A stretch of 64,000 bases of DNA from Anaeromassilibacillus senegalensis. Lineage in GTDB: Bacteria; Bacillota; Clostridia; Oscillospirales; Acutalibacteraceae. The position numbers were made by a program, and so were the translations under genes. The DNA is taken from contig NZ_JAFBIT010000003.1 in NCBI RefSeq assembly GCF_021531715.1, positions 372,001 to 436,000 on the forward strand, written 5' to 3'. The notes below the pieces were generated by a model. The model worked only from the letters and a program-made list of their open reading frames with translations, did not search any database and was not told where the DNA came from. The number at the start of each line of letters is the position of its first letter. The first letter of the stretch is position 1. Positions 36,425 to 44,072 of this stretch are shown here, one piece after another.

Positions 36425-36453
36425 TTGACACCGACAGGAAAACCTGCGAAAAT
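36425..36453 (+). promoter_or_regulatory. possible promoter of the deoxyinosine glycosylase gene
   Basis: TTGACA (36425-36430), 17-nt spacer, GAAAAT (36448-36453); perfect -35, weak -10. Confidence 0.4.
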
Positions 36454-36553
36454 AGTATCAGCGCCATGCCGTTTTGTCCGGGGTGTTTCGGCCCGCTTGA
36501 GCATGGCGCCGTGCGAACAGCGCAAAAGAACGGTACAGAAAAGGTGCATGGAC

Positions 36554-37045
36554 ATGCCGGTTCTTCACAACATTCCTCCCGTCTTTGACGAAAACAGCCG
36601 CATTCTGATTCTCGGCTCGTTCCCGTCGGTCAAGTCGCGCGAGGGAGAGTTTTTCTACCACCACCCGCGGAACCGCTTCTGGCGTGTGCTCGCGGCGGTG
36701 TGCGGCGAGAAGACGCCGGAGACGATTCAGGAAAAGCGCGCGTTCCTGCTTGAACACGGCATTGCGCTGTGGGATGTGATCGCCTCGTGCGAGATCACCG
36801 GCTCGTCGGATGCGAGCATCAAAAACGCCGTGCCGAACGATCTTCGGCGCATCCTGAAGCAGGCGGACATCCGGCAAATCTTCACAAACGGGCAGACCGC
36901 GCACCGGATGTATCAGAAATATCTGGCGGGAGAAACGCGCTTGCCGGAGATTGCGCTGCCTTCCACCAGTCCGGCAAACGCCGCGTGGAGCCTCGAGCGG
37001 CTCGCAGAAGCGTGGCGCGCGATCCTGCCGGGAATCACCAAATAA
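36554..37045 (+). CDS. DNA-deoxyinosine glycosylase, uracil-DNA glycosylase superfamily
   Basis: 163 residues. The motif ILGSFPSVKSREGEFFYHHP near the N-terminus and RNRFWRVLA are hallmarks of the hypoxanthine-DNA glycosylase branch of the UDG superfamily. The second active-site motif is LPSTSPANA near residue 140. It excises deaminated adenine (hypoxanthine) for base excision repair. AAGGTG at 36541-36546 fits ATG 36554; ATG 36548 would be too close. A PAS-domain gene follows 15 bp later. Confidence 0.9.
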   Translation: MPVLHNIPPVFDENSRILILGSFPSVKSREGEFFYHHPRNRFWRVLAAVCGEKTPETIQEKRAFLLEHGIALWDVIASCEITGSSDASIKNAVPNDLRRILKQADIRQIFTNGQTAHRMYQKYLAGETRLPEIALPSTSPANAAWSLERLAEAWRAILPGITK

Positions 37046-37060
37046 AGGAGGAGAACCTGC

Positions 37061-37405
37061 ATGACAAAGGAAGAAATGATGGCTTATATCCTCGACAGCG
37101 TGCCGTACCGCATCATGTTCGTCGATGCCGACCACATCATTCGCTACATGAACCGCGAGGCGCAGTACCACTATCACACCGTTCGGGGCTATGACAACCT
37201 GATCGGCAAGTCGATTTTCGAGTGTCACTCGGAGAAATCGAAGGAAATGCTGATCGCGGCGGTGGAAAAGCTGAAAAACCACGGAAACGAGATTTATCTC
37301 GGCGTCAGCGTGTACAACGAGCGCAAGTACATCAACCCTGTGCGCGACGAAACCGGCAAGCTGATTGGATATTTCGAGCGTTTCGAGCGGAATTTGCAGA
37401 AATAA
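37061..37405 (+). CDS. stand-alone PAS domain protein
   Basis: 114 residues forming a single PAS fold: SVPYRIMFVDADHIIRYMNR (strands A-B), NLIGKSIFECH and the C-terminal strands YINPVRDETGKLIGYFERFER. No output domain is attached, so it would act through a partner or as a ligand or redox sensor. AAAGGAGGAG upstream gives strong translation. The ligand is not predictable; two His flank YHYHT, which makes haem binding possible but unsupported. Confidence 0.85.
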   Translation: MTKEEMMAYILDSVPYRIMFVDADHIIRYMNREAQYHYHTVRGYDNLIGKSIFECHSEKSKEMLIAAVEKLKNHGNEIYLGVSVYNERKYINPVRDETGKLIGYFERFERNLQK

Positions 37406-37436
37406 CCGGAAAATTCCCGATAATTGCCGATTGCGA

Positions 37437-37465
37437 TTGACAAACGTGCGCCGGGGTGTTACGAT
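37437..37465 (+). promoter_or_regulatory. promoter of the lysine-riboswitch transcript
   Basis: TTGACA (37437-37442), 17-nt spacer, TACGAT (37460-37465), immediately before the riboswitch. Confidence 0.7.
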
Positions 37466-37485
37466 AAGAAAAAGTTAATAAACCG

Positions 37486-37660
37486 TTTCAGATAGAGGCG
37501 CGTTCAGACAAGAGTAATGCGAAACATGCTGCGGCAGGCACGCAGGAAAGGGTCGAACGCCGAAGCGCGGTGCCTGTGCCGTAGGACACCGAAGCTGGGC
37601 GCATGCAGAAGATGTATGCGACTGTCTGCCCGCAAGGGTATGTTGAGCTGTCAGAACGAG
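37486..37660 (+). ncRNA. lysine riboswitch (L box)
   Basis: The 333-base gap before the NhaC-type gene holds the conserved L-box blocks in order: AGATAGAGGCGCG (37490-37502), AAGAGTAA (37510-37517), GGAAAGGG (about 37544-37552), GCCGAAGC (about 37559-37566), GAAGCTGG (37591-37598), GACTGTC (about 37620-37626) and the closing GAGCTGTC (37645-37652). Spacing fits the five-helix lysine aptamer. A terminator follows at 37672-37708, so bound lysine should stop transcription of the transporter. Confidence 0.9.
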
Positions 37661-37671
37661 CGAAAAGGGAT

Positions 37672-37708
37672 AAAACCGTTTTCTGCGTTCGGCAGAAAGC
37701 GGTTTTTT
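37672..37708 (+). terminator. riboswitch-controlled terminator
   Basis: A 15-bp stem with one G-U pair (37672-37686 with 37692-37706), 5-nt loop and T tract: the expression platform of the lysine riboswitch. Confidence 0.88.
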
Positions 37709-37738
37709 GACGCAAATTTTTAGTTCAGGAGAGGGATT

Positions 37739-39496
37739 ATGGGTACAACAAAAACACGCAGAACCGCCTGGCTCGCGGTGGTCATCGCCGTATTCGCTGC
37801 GCTGGTTCTGCTCTTCACACTCGGCGCCGGAGCGTTCGGCGCAGCGGAAGAGGCCGACCCCGAAGCGTGGGCGTATATCGACGGCTACTCGGAAAACGTC
37901 GATTCCGACCCCGCGTTTGACACCAATCTCGGCGCGGCGCTCACGTCTGTGCGCGGGGAGATCCATGTTTATGCGACGTGGCTCGCGCTGCTGCCGCCGG
38001 TCATTGCGATCGTACTGGCGCTCATCACGAAGGAGGTCTACTCCTCGCTGTTCATCGGCATTCTGTCCGGCGCGCTGCTGTATGCGAACTTCGGCTTCAC
38101 CGGCACGATTGACCACCTGTTTGTGGACGGCTTCATCGCTTCCATCGCCGATTCGTACAACATCGGCATTCTGCTGTTCCTCGTCGTGCTCGGCGCGATT
38201 GTCGTGCTGATGAACCGTGCGGGCGGCTCGGCGGCGTTCGGCAAATGGGCGGTAAAGCACATCAAGTCCCGCGTGGGCGCGCAGCTTGCGACGGTTCTTC
38301 TGGGCTGCCTGATTTTCGTGGACGACTATTTCAACTGCCTGACGGTCGGCAGCGTCATGCGCCCCGTCACGGACAAATTCAAGGTTTCCCGCGCGAAGCT
38401 CGCGTATCTCATCGATTCCACCGCCGCGCCGATCTGCATCATTGCGCCGGTCTCCTCGTGGGCGGCGGCAGTCGCGGGCTTTGTGCCGGAGGGACAGAGC
38501 GGCTTTGCGCTCTTTATCCGCGCGATTCCGTTCAATTTTTACGCGCTGCTCACGATCCTCGCGATGGTGCTGATCGCCGTCATGAAGCTCGATTTCGGCC
38601 CGATGAAGCGCCATGAGGAAAACGCGCTCAAGGGCGATCTGTTCTCGAGCGACGATGCGGAATCCTTTAAGAGCCTTGAAAATGAGGACGACAGCGGCAA
38701 GGGCAGCGTGTGGGATCTCGTCGCACCGGTTGCGGTGCTGATCGCCGCCTGCATCCTCGGTCTTATCTACTCCGGCGGCTTCTTCACGCCGGGTGCGGAG
38801 GGCTACGGCTCCTTTATCGTCGCGTTCTCCGCGGCGGATGCTTCGCAGGGTCTCGTATACGGCTCCTTCGCCGGTCTGATCTTCGCCATTGTCTACTTCA
38901 TGCTGCGCGGCGTTTTGACGTTCAAGCAGTGCATGGAGTCGATCCCCGAGGGCTTCAAGGCGATGGTGCCCGCCATCATGATTCTTTCCTGCGCATGGAC
39001 GCTCAAGACGATGACGGACAGCCTCGGCGCCAAGATCTTCATCGCGGAATTTGTACGCAACTACACGAGCGCGTTTATCACGTTCCTGCCCGCGATCGTG
39101 TTCCTCATCGCGATCGGTCTGTCGTTCTCCACGGGTACCTCGTGGGGCACGTTCGGCATTCTGATCCCGATCGTCCTCGCCGTATTCGGCACGGGCGCGC
39201 TCGATATGCAGATCTGCGTGATCTCGATCTCCGCCTGCATGGCCGGCGCGGTCTGCGGCGACCATTGCTCGCCGATCTCGGACACCACGATCATGGCGTC
39301 CGCCGGCTCGCAGTCGAACCACATCAACCACGTTTCCACGCAGCTGCCGTATGCGATGACAGTCGCGGCGGTGTCGTTCGTCGCGTATGCTATCGCAGGC
39401 TTTGTGCAGAGCGCGTGGATCGTCCTGCCCATCGCCGCCGTGCTGATGGTCGCGACGCTTTTCGGAATTCGCGCGGTTACAAAAAAGCGCGCTTGA
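37739..39496 (+). CDS. nhaC: NhaC-family antiporter-like permease, predicted lysine transporter
   Basis: 585 residues with about 12 membrane helices. NhaC-family features include CLIFVDDYFNCLTVGSVMRP (about 195), LIDSTAAPICIIAPVSSW (about 225), SFSTGTSWGTFGI (about 463) and GDHCSPISDTTIM (about 508). Members exchange H+ or Na+ with cations or organic substrates. An upstream lysine riboswitch strongly suggests the substrate is lysine, as proposed for the LysW subgroup of this superfamily. AGGAGAGG precedes the ATG. An extracytoplasmic stretch follows the first helix (EEADPEAWAYIDGY). Confidence 0.9.
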   Translation: MGTTKTRRTAWLAVVIAVFAALVLLFTLGAGAFGAAEEADPEAWAYIDGYSENVDSDPAFDTNLGAALTSVRGEIHVYATWLALLPPVIAIVLALITKEVYSSLFIGILSGALLYANFGFTGTIDHLFVDGFIASIADSYNIGILLFLVVLGAIVVLMNRAGGSAAFGKWAVKHIKSRVGAQLATVLLGCLIFVDDYFNCLTVGSVMRPVTDKFKVSRAKLAYLIDSTAAPICIIAPVSSWAAAVAGFVPEGQSGFALFIRAIPFNFYALLTILAMVLIAVMKLDFGPMKRHEENALKGDLFSSDDAESFKSLENEDDSGKGSVWDLVAPVAVLIAACILGLIYSGGFFTPGAEGYGSFIVAFSAADASQGLVYGSFAGLIFAIVYFMLRGVLTFKQCMESIPEGFKAMVPAIMILSCAWTLKTMTDSLGAKIFIAEFVRNYTSAFITFLPAIVFLIAIGLSFSTGTSWGTFGILIPIVLAVFGTGALDMQICVISISACMAGAVCGDHCSPISDTTIMASAGSQSNHINHVSTQLPYAMTVAAVSFVAYAIAGFVQSAWIVLPIAAVLMVATLFGIRAVTKKRA

Positions 39497-39521
39497 CAGC
39501 GGCGCGAAGCGGTGGTATAGT
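39493..39521 (+). promoter_or_regulatory. strong promoter at the end of the NhaC-type gene
   Basis: TTGACA (39493-39498), 17-nt spacer, TATAGT (39516-39521). The -35 overlaps the stop codon of the transporter gene. It would start a leader RNA that includes a tiny ORF and a terminator ahead of rsgA. Confidence 0.7.
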
Positions 39522-39557
39522 TAAAATAATCTCAAACGCAGAAAGGGGAAATGTTTT

Positions 39558-39590
39558 ATGACAGGCACTTTTGAGGCTGTAAAAAACTGA
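39558..39590 (+). CDS. possible 10-residue leader peptide
   Basis: ATG at 39558 has GAAAGGGG nine bases upstream and encodes MTGTFEAVKN. The RNA then folds into a strong terminator (39620-39667). Promoter, tiny ORF and terminator together resemble ribosome-mediated attenuation. There is no homologue known to me, so it could be fortuitous. Confidence 0.4.
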   Translation: MTGTFEAVKN

Positions 39591-39619
39591 ACCGAACGAT
39601 TTTCTGCGTAAAGTGAACC

Positions 39620-39667
39620 GGGTGTAAAAGGGGGACGCTTTAGGCGTCCCTTTTTGCACCCTTTTTT
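39620..39667 (+). terminator. extended intrinsic terminator upstream of rsgA
   Basis: An inner GGGACGC/GCGTCCC stem (39632-39638 with 39644-39650) is embedded in a longer stem closed by GGGTG/CACCC and followed by CTTTTTT. It separates the first leader ORF from the rsgA leader. Confidence 0.8.
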
Positions 39668-39715
39668 GCGCGGAAAACGGGCAGGACAACACAATTTTAG
39701 AAAGGATGATGTTTT

Positions 39716-39799
39716 ATGCGATACACCTTGAACGCCGCAAACCGAACGACTGAAGAAAGAAGGAATCTGCTTGAATTTACTGAACGATTACGGATATAG
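39716..39799 (+). CDS. possible 27-residue leader ORF overlapping the rsgA start
   Basis: ATG 39716, preceded by GAAAGGATGATGTTTT, reads MRYTLNAANRTTEERR and continues to a TAG at 39797-39799, overlapping the first 29 bases of rsgA in another frame. Its upstream sequence and an internal ACCGAACGA copy those of the first leader ORF. Translation could modulate access to the rsgA start; this is inference. Confidence 0.3.
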   Translation: MRYTLNAANRTTEERRNLLEFTERLRI

Positions 39800-40799
39800 G
39801 GAAACACAGGACTTTGCGCCGTACACCGCGGCACGCGTGACGGCGGAGCACCGGGAGCGCTACGAGCTCGTCGGCGAGCAGGGCGCGTTTTACGGGCGGC
39901 TCAAGAGCGCCATTTATTTCGGCGAGCAAGGCGCGGAGCCGTTTCCGACGGTCGGCGATTTCGTCCTCGTTGAGTTCAACCCCACGGGAGACAGCCGCAT
40001 TGTGCAGACGCTGCCCCGCCGATCCGTCTTTGAGCGGCCGGATCCGTCCTACGGGCGCGCGCGTCCGCAGGCGGTTGCCGCAAACTTTGATTTCGTGTTC
40101 ATCGTGCAGTCGCTGAACCGCGATTTCAACGTGAAAAAACTTGCGCGCTACCTGACGCTCACGTGGCAGAGCGGCGCGCAGCCGGTCGTCGTGCTCACAA
40201 AGCTCGACCTCCGCGAGCCGGGCTATGCGGACTTTATCGCCGCGGCGGAGCGCGAAGCGTTCGGTGCGCCGGTGCGTGCGGTCAGCTCAAAAACCGGCGA
40301 AAATCTCGAAAGCCTGCGCGAATTTTTGCAGCAGGGCAAAACCGTCGCGCTGCTCGGCTCATCCGGCGCGGGCAAATCGAGCCTTGTCAACGCGCTCGCG
40401 GGTGAAAGCGTCATGGAGACCGGCGCGGTGCGCGAAAGCGATGCGCGCGGCCGCCACACGACGACGCATCGGGCGCTTCTCCGTCTGTCCTGCGGCGCGC
40501 TTGTCATCGACACCCCCGGCATGCGCGAGCTGGGCATGTGGGACGTGACACAGGGTCTTGGCAGTGCGTTTCAGGACGTCGCCGATCTTGCCGCACAATG
40601 CCGGTTTTCCGACTGCAAGCACGGCAGGGAGCCGGGCTGTGCCGTCCGCGCGGCGATCGAGCGCGGCGAGCTGCCCGCCGAACGGCTTGTGCAGTACAGA
40701 AAGCTGAGAAATGAGGCGCGTTTCAGCGACGATCCCGCCCGCTATCGCCGTGAGCGAAGCGAAGTGGCCAAAAAGCGCGCCCGTCAAAGCCGGAAATAA
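39771..40799 (+). CDS. rsgA: ribosome small subunit-dependent GTPase A
   Basis: 342 residues. An N-terminal OB-fold (about 1-80) is followed by the circularly permuted GTPase: VVVLTKLDL (G4) comes before the P-loop LLGSSGAGKSSLVNAL (about 200), then DTPGMREL (G3). The C-terminal zinc-binding module has CRFSDCKHGREPGCAV. It checks late 30S subunit assembly and releases RbfA. The start is TTG 39771 after AAGGAA. A leader with a terminator precedes it. Confidence 0.95.
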   Translation: MNLLNDYGYRETQDFAPYTAARVTAEHRERYELVGEQGAFYGRLKSAIYFGEQGAEPFPTVGDFVLVEFNPTGDSRIVQTLPRRSVFERPDPSYGRARPQAVAANFDFVFIVQSLNRDFNVKKLARYLTLTWQSGAQPVVVLTKLDLREPGYADFIAAAEREAFGAPVRAVSSKTGENLESLREFLQQGKTVALLGSSGAGKSSLVNALAGESVMETGAVRESDARGRHTTTHRALLRLSCGALVIDTPGMRELGMWDVTQGLGSAFQDVADLAAQCRFSDCKHGREPGCAVRAAIERGELPAERLVQYRKLRNEARFSDDPARYRRERSEVAKKRARQSRK

Positions 40800-40861
40800 G
40801 ATCCGCCGCGCACCACCCCGGGCAAAATGCAATATACTGCATTTAGGGGGTCGTGTGTGAA

Positions 40862-41665
40862 ATGAATGAAATTGTTTTGATGGCGCTGATCGCGACGCTC
40901 GGCACATGGTCGGTCACGGCGCTGGGTGCTGCGACGGTCGTGTTTTTCCGGTCGCCGAATCCGAGGGCGCTGAATCTAATGCTCGGCTTTGCGGCGGGCG
41001 TTATGATCGCCGCAAGCTTCTGGTCGCTGCTCCAGCCCGCCATCGAGCGTGCGGAGACGGCGGGAAACGCGCCCGCGTGGCTGATCGCAACGCTCGGCTT
41101 TCTCGGCGGCGCACTGTTCATGTGGGGTTCGGATAAATGCGTCACATGGGCGAGACGGCGTGCGAACAGCGCGCAGGGCAGGCCGAACGAGCGGATGAAC
41201 CGCATCATTATGCTGGTGCTCTCCATCACGCTCCACAACATCCCGGAGGGCCTTGCGGTGGGCGTCGCGTTCGGCACGCTGCAGAACGGCAACTGGTCGA
41301 TGGAAAGCCTGATGGGTGCGGTCACGATCGCCGTGGGCATCGGGCTGCAGAATTTCCCGGAGGGCGCCGCCGTCTCCATTCCGCTGCGGCGGGAGGGCTA
41401 CTCACGGCGCAGGAGCTTTCTGCTCGGGCAGGCCTCGGGCATTGTGGAGCCGGTGGCGGGCGTCGTCGGCGCAGTGCTCGTCGTCAGCATGGAGGCCATC
41501 CTGCCGTATGCGCTCGCGTTTGCCGCAGGCGCAATGGTGCTCGTCGCGGTGCACGAGCTGATTCCCGAATGCCAGCAGAGCCAGAAGGCACAGCCGTATG
41601 CCGCCACGATGGGCATCGTCGCGGGCTTCGCGGTGATGATGCTGCTCGACGTCATGCTGGGATAA
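40862..41665 (+). CDS. ZIP-family metal transporter
   Basis: 267 residues with eight helices. The metal-binding helices show HNIPEGLAVGVAFG (TM4, about 129) and QNFPEGAAVSIPL (TM5, about 165), and a final H-E pair in VAVHELIPEC. It imports zinc or other divalent metals into the cytoplasm. The ATG at 40862 matches the usual N-terminus; an upstream GTG (40853) is too close to AGGGGG. It follows rsgA by 62 bp. Confidence 0.93.
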   Translation: MNEIVLMALIATLGTWSVTALGAATVVFFRSPNPRALNLMLGFAAGVMIAASFWSLLQPAIERAETAGNAPAWLIATLGFLGGALFMWGSDKCVTWARRRANSAQGRPNERMNRIIMLVLSITLHNIPEGLAVGVAFGTLQNGNWSMESLMGAVTIAVGIGLQNFPEGAAVSIPLRREGYSRRRSFLLGQASGIVEPVAGVVGAVLVVSMEAILPYALAFAAGAMVLVAVHELIPECQQSQKAQPYAATMGIVAGFAVMMLLDVMLG

Positions 41666-41671
41666 AACAAA

Positions 41672-41718
41672 ACGTCCGGACAGCTCCGAAAATTCGGAGT
41701 GGTCCGGACGTATTTCAT
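41672..41718. terminator. bidirectional intrinsic terminator
   Basis: A 10-bp outer stem (41672-41681 with 41702-41711) encloses an inner CTCCGAA/TTCGGAG stem; A/T-rich flanks on both sides, between convergent genes. Confidence 0.82.
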
Positions 41719-41724
41719 TTTTTA

Positions 41725-43101
41725 TCAAACCTCGGCGGGCTGTTCGTCAATCGGCTTATCGAGCAGCTTTTGCCACCTGCCGCTGTAATAGTAGATGAGA
41801 AGCGGCACGATGCCGAGAATGTAGCCGATCGGCGCGGCGTACCAGATGCCGATATAGTCCAGCCAGATGGGCAGCAGCAGCGAGAAGCCGATCTTGCTGC
41901 CGAGCTCCACGACGGAGGAAACCATCGAGATGCTGACCTTGCCCATGCCCTTCAAAGTGCTGTTGTAGAGCCAGATCAAGCCGAGGAACGGGAAGAACCA
42001 CGCCTGAATGCGGATGAAGCTGAGCGACGCTTCGATAACGGCGGTTTCCTCCGCTTTGACGTAGAGCGAGACGAGCGGCTCGGCGAAAATCAGCACGAGC
42101 ACGCCGGAGAAAATCGCCAGACCGCTGACGAGCAGCGCGATCTGCCGCACGCCGAGCTTAATGCGGTCCGCACGCCGCGCACCGAAATTCTGCCCGACAT
42201 AAACTGAAAAGCCGAAGGAGAAGTTTGAAAACAGCATCACGGCGAGGTTCTGCACGTTGCCGCCCACGGTGTACGCCGCCACGACGGTTGCGCCAAAGCC
42301 ATTGATCACGCGCGTGATGACCATCATGCCGACCGAAAGAAGCAGGCTCTGCAGCGCCATCTGCGCGCCCATGCCGAAAATCTGGCCGAGCACCTTCATG
42401 TCGGGCTTTAAGTCGGCTTTGGTGAGCGCCAGTTCCGGGTGCTTTTTAAACATCACCACGGTGCAGATCGCGGCGGAAATGGCCTGCGAGCCGACGGTTG
42501 CCACCGCGACGCCCGCCACGCCCATATTCAGCAGAAGAACGCTGATGAGGTCGAGAATGACGTTCAGCACCGAGCAGAGAATCAGGAAAATCAGCGGCGT
42601 TTTGCTGTCGCCGAGCGCGCGCAGAATGGACGCCACCGCATTGTAGGCGAACTGTGCAATGCCGAGACCGCAGACGAGCTGTATGTATAGAACCGACATG
42701 TCGATGATGTCCGCCGGGGTGTTCAGGAGCAGCATCAGCGGGCGCGCCGCCAAAACGCCGAACAGGCCGAGCACCACGCCGAGCAGAAGCGTCAGGTATC
42801 CGGCGCTGACCACACCGGTGCGGATCTTTTTCACGTTGCCCGCGCCGACGAACTGCGAAAGCACAATGGAAACCGCGCTCGTCACGCCCGTCGCAAGCAT
42901 GAGGATCATCATGGTGGTCGAAAGCGCCGCGCCGATGGCGGCGAGCGCCCCGGAGCCGACGTACCGCCCGAGCACGGCGGAATCGACCATCGAGTAGAGC
43001 GACTGGAACACGCTGCCGACCAGCATCGGGAGCGCGAAGCGCAGCATCAGGTTGATCGGGCTGCCGTTGGTCATGTCCAGGGTGTCTGCTTTTTTTGCCA
43101 T
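41725..43101 (-). CDS. MATE-family efflux transporter
   Basis: 458 residues with 12 helices in two homologous halves. The N-terminal signature LMLRFALPMLVGSVFQSLYSMVDSAVLGRYVG is typical for the NorM/DinF-like multidrug and toxin extrusion family, which exports cationic compounds using Na+ or H+ gradients. The open frame extends to 43218, but AGGAGG nine bases before ATG 43101 and homology set the start. The substrate is unknown. Confidence 0.93.
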   Translation of the reverse strand: MAKKADTLDMTNGSPINLMLRFALPMLVGSVFQSLYSMVDSAVLGRYVGSGALAAIGAALSTTMMILMLATGVTSAVSIVLSQFVGAGNVKKIRTGVVSAGYLTLLLGVVLGLFGVLAARPLMLLLNTPADIIDMSVLYIQLVCGLGIAQFAYNAVASILRALGDSKTPLIFLILCSVLNVILDLISVLLLNMGVAGVAVATVGSQAISAAICTVVMFKKHPELALTKADLKPDMKVLGQIFGMGAQMALQSLLLSVGMMVITRVINGFGATVVAAYTVGGNVQNLAVMLFSNFSFGFSVYVGQNFGARRADRIKLGVRQIALLVSGLAIFSGVLVLIFAEPLVSLYVKAEETAVIEASLSFIRIQAWFFPFLGLIWLYNSTLKGMGKVSISMVSSVVELGSKIGFSLLLPIWLDYIGIWYAAPIGYILGIVPLLIYYYSGRWQKLLDKPIDEQPAEV

Positions 43102-43224
43102 AATCAGTCCTCCTAAAATCCAAACATAAAGAAAAATATAAATATTTGCATAAAGCAGAGTGCGCAATAGGAAAATTTGTGCAGAAAAACAGCGTGTGCC
43201 GCGTTGTGCGCAGCCCACGCTTAC

Positions 43225-43253
43225 AGTGTATCATAATGCGGGGATATATACAA
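43225..43253 (-). promoter_or_regulatory. possible promoter of the MATE gene
   Basis: On the minus strand TTGTAT (43248-43253), 17-nt spacer, TACACT (43225-43230). The transcript would have a leader of about 115 bases. Confidence 0.4.
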
Positions 43254-43309
43254 TTGATGATTTTGCCAAATTTAGACGCGCGAAAATTTATGCAAAATGC
43301 CTGTGCGTA

Positions 43310-43486
43310 TTACGAAATCAGGGTGTACTGAAAGGCTTCGTATAAGAGCTTCGAGCCCTCGTCGACTTCCTCGGGCAGCAGCGCGCGGGCGACGAGAATT
43401 TCATCGTGCGTGTCGTTGTCGGTGCGGCGCAGCACGGCGTAATCGCCGTCGATGCGGGAGACGACGTATTCATAAGGCCCCATCAT
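43310..43486 (-). CDS. small protein, DUF3006-like
   Basis: A 58-residue protein beginning MMGPYEYVVSRIDGDYAVL, with the R-x-D/E-G-D-x-AVL start seen in DUF3006-type small Firmicutes proteins and an acidic C-terminal half. Its start overlaps the stop of the upstream acetyltransferase (ATGA) and AAGGAGG lies inside that gene, so it is translationally coupled. The codon use fits a real gene. The function is unknown. Confidence 0.75.
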   Translation of the reverse strand: MMGPYEYVVSRIDGDYAVLRRTDNDTHDEILVARALLPEEVDEGSKLLYEAFQYTLIS

Positions 43487-44061
43487 TCCGCCTCCTTCGC
43501 TTCCCGGACGAGCGTCGCAGCATACTCGCGGGCGCGCTCGTAGTCTTCGTTTTCGATGAGATACGGCTTTGTAAAGCGCTTTGCCGCCGGGTTTTCCGGC
43601 TCGATGTCGCGCGCCATCAGCAGCACGCCGTCCTTTTCCTCTACGCGGGAGAAGCCCATTTTCTCATGGAAGGCGATGGCCGCGTCGTTCGGCAGGTTGA
43701 TGTGCGCCGTCACGCGGCGGTAGTTCGCATGGTGCATGATCGCGAGCATCAGGCTGTAAAGCGAGGTTCCCACGCCGCGGCGCAGGCAATCGGGCGAGAC
43801 GTAGAGCTGGATGTCGGCGGTGAAGAGGTCGCCCTTTTCCACGCCGCGCTCCGTCAAAAGGCAGAAGCCCGCCGTCGCGCTGTCGATCTCCGTCATGATC
43901 CACCCGCGCCCATAGGTGTATTGGTCGATGCGCCGGATATACTCCGCGAGTGTGGGCACGGCTTTTTCCGGCGCACAGTTCGTGTTTTCCACATACGGCG
44001 CGTAAATTTTGAGCATCGACGGCGCGTCCCACTCATTGATTCTTCTGACTGCAACTCTCAT
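43483..44061 (-). CDS. GNAT-family N-acetyltransferase, phosphinothricin acetyltransferase-like
   Basis: 192 residues. The start AVRRINEWDAPSMLKIYAPYVENTN is typical of the PAT-like subgroup. The acetyl-CoA site lies in VSPDCLRRGVGTSLYSLML near 95, followed by AFHEKMGF near 137. It may acetylate amino-acid-like toxins, but the substrate is unknown. It lies 11 bp after the ribokinase gene and has only a weak ribosome site of its own, so coupling is likely. Confidence 0.88.
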   Translation of the reverse strand: MRVAVRRINEWDAPSMLKIYAPYVENTNCAPEKAVPTLAEYIRRIDQYTYGRGWIMTEIDSATAGFCLLTERGVEKGDLFTADIQLYVSPDCLRRGVGTSLYSLMLAIMHHANYRRVTAHINLPNDAAIAFHEKMGFSRVEEKDGVLLMARDIEPENPAAKRFTKPYLIENEDYERAREYAATLVREAKEAE

Positions 44062-44072
44062 ATCGTATCAAC

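Noticed and set aside
36301-36555. 84-codon minus-strand open frame between murT and the deoxyinosine glycosylase gene
   Set aside because: No ribosome site, no family, and it covers the likely promoters of both flanking genes.
37475-39331. 618-codon open frame on the minus strand opposite the NhaC-type gene
   Set aside because: The translation is a run of Arg, Asp and His with no domains. It also crosses the lysine riboswitch. It is the antisense shadow of a GC-rich gene.
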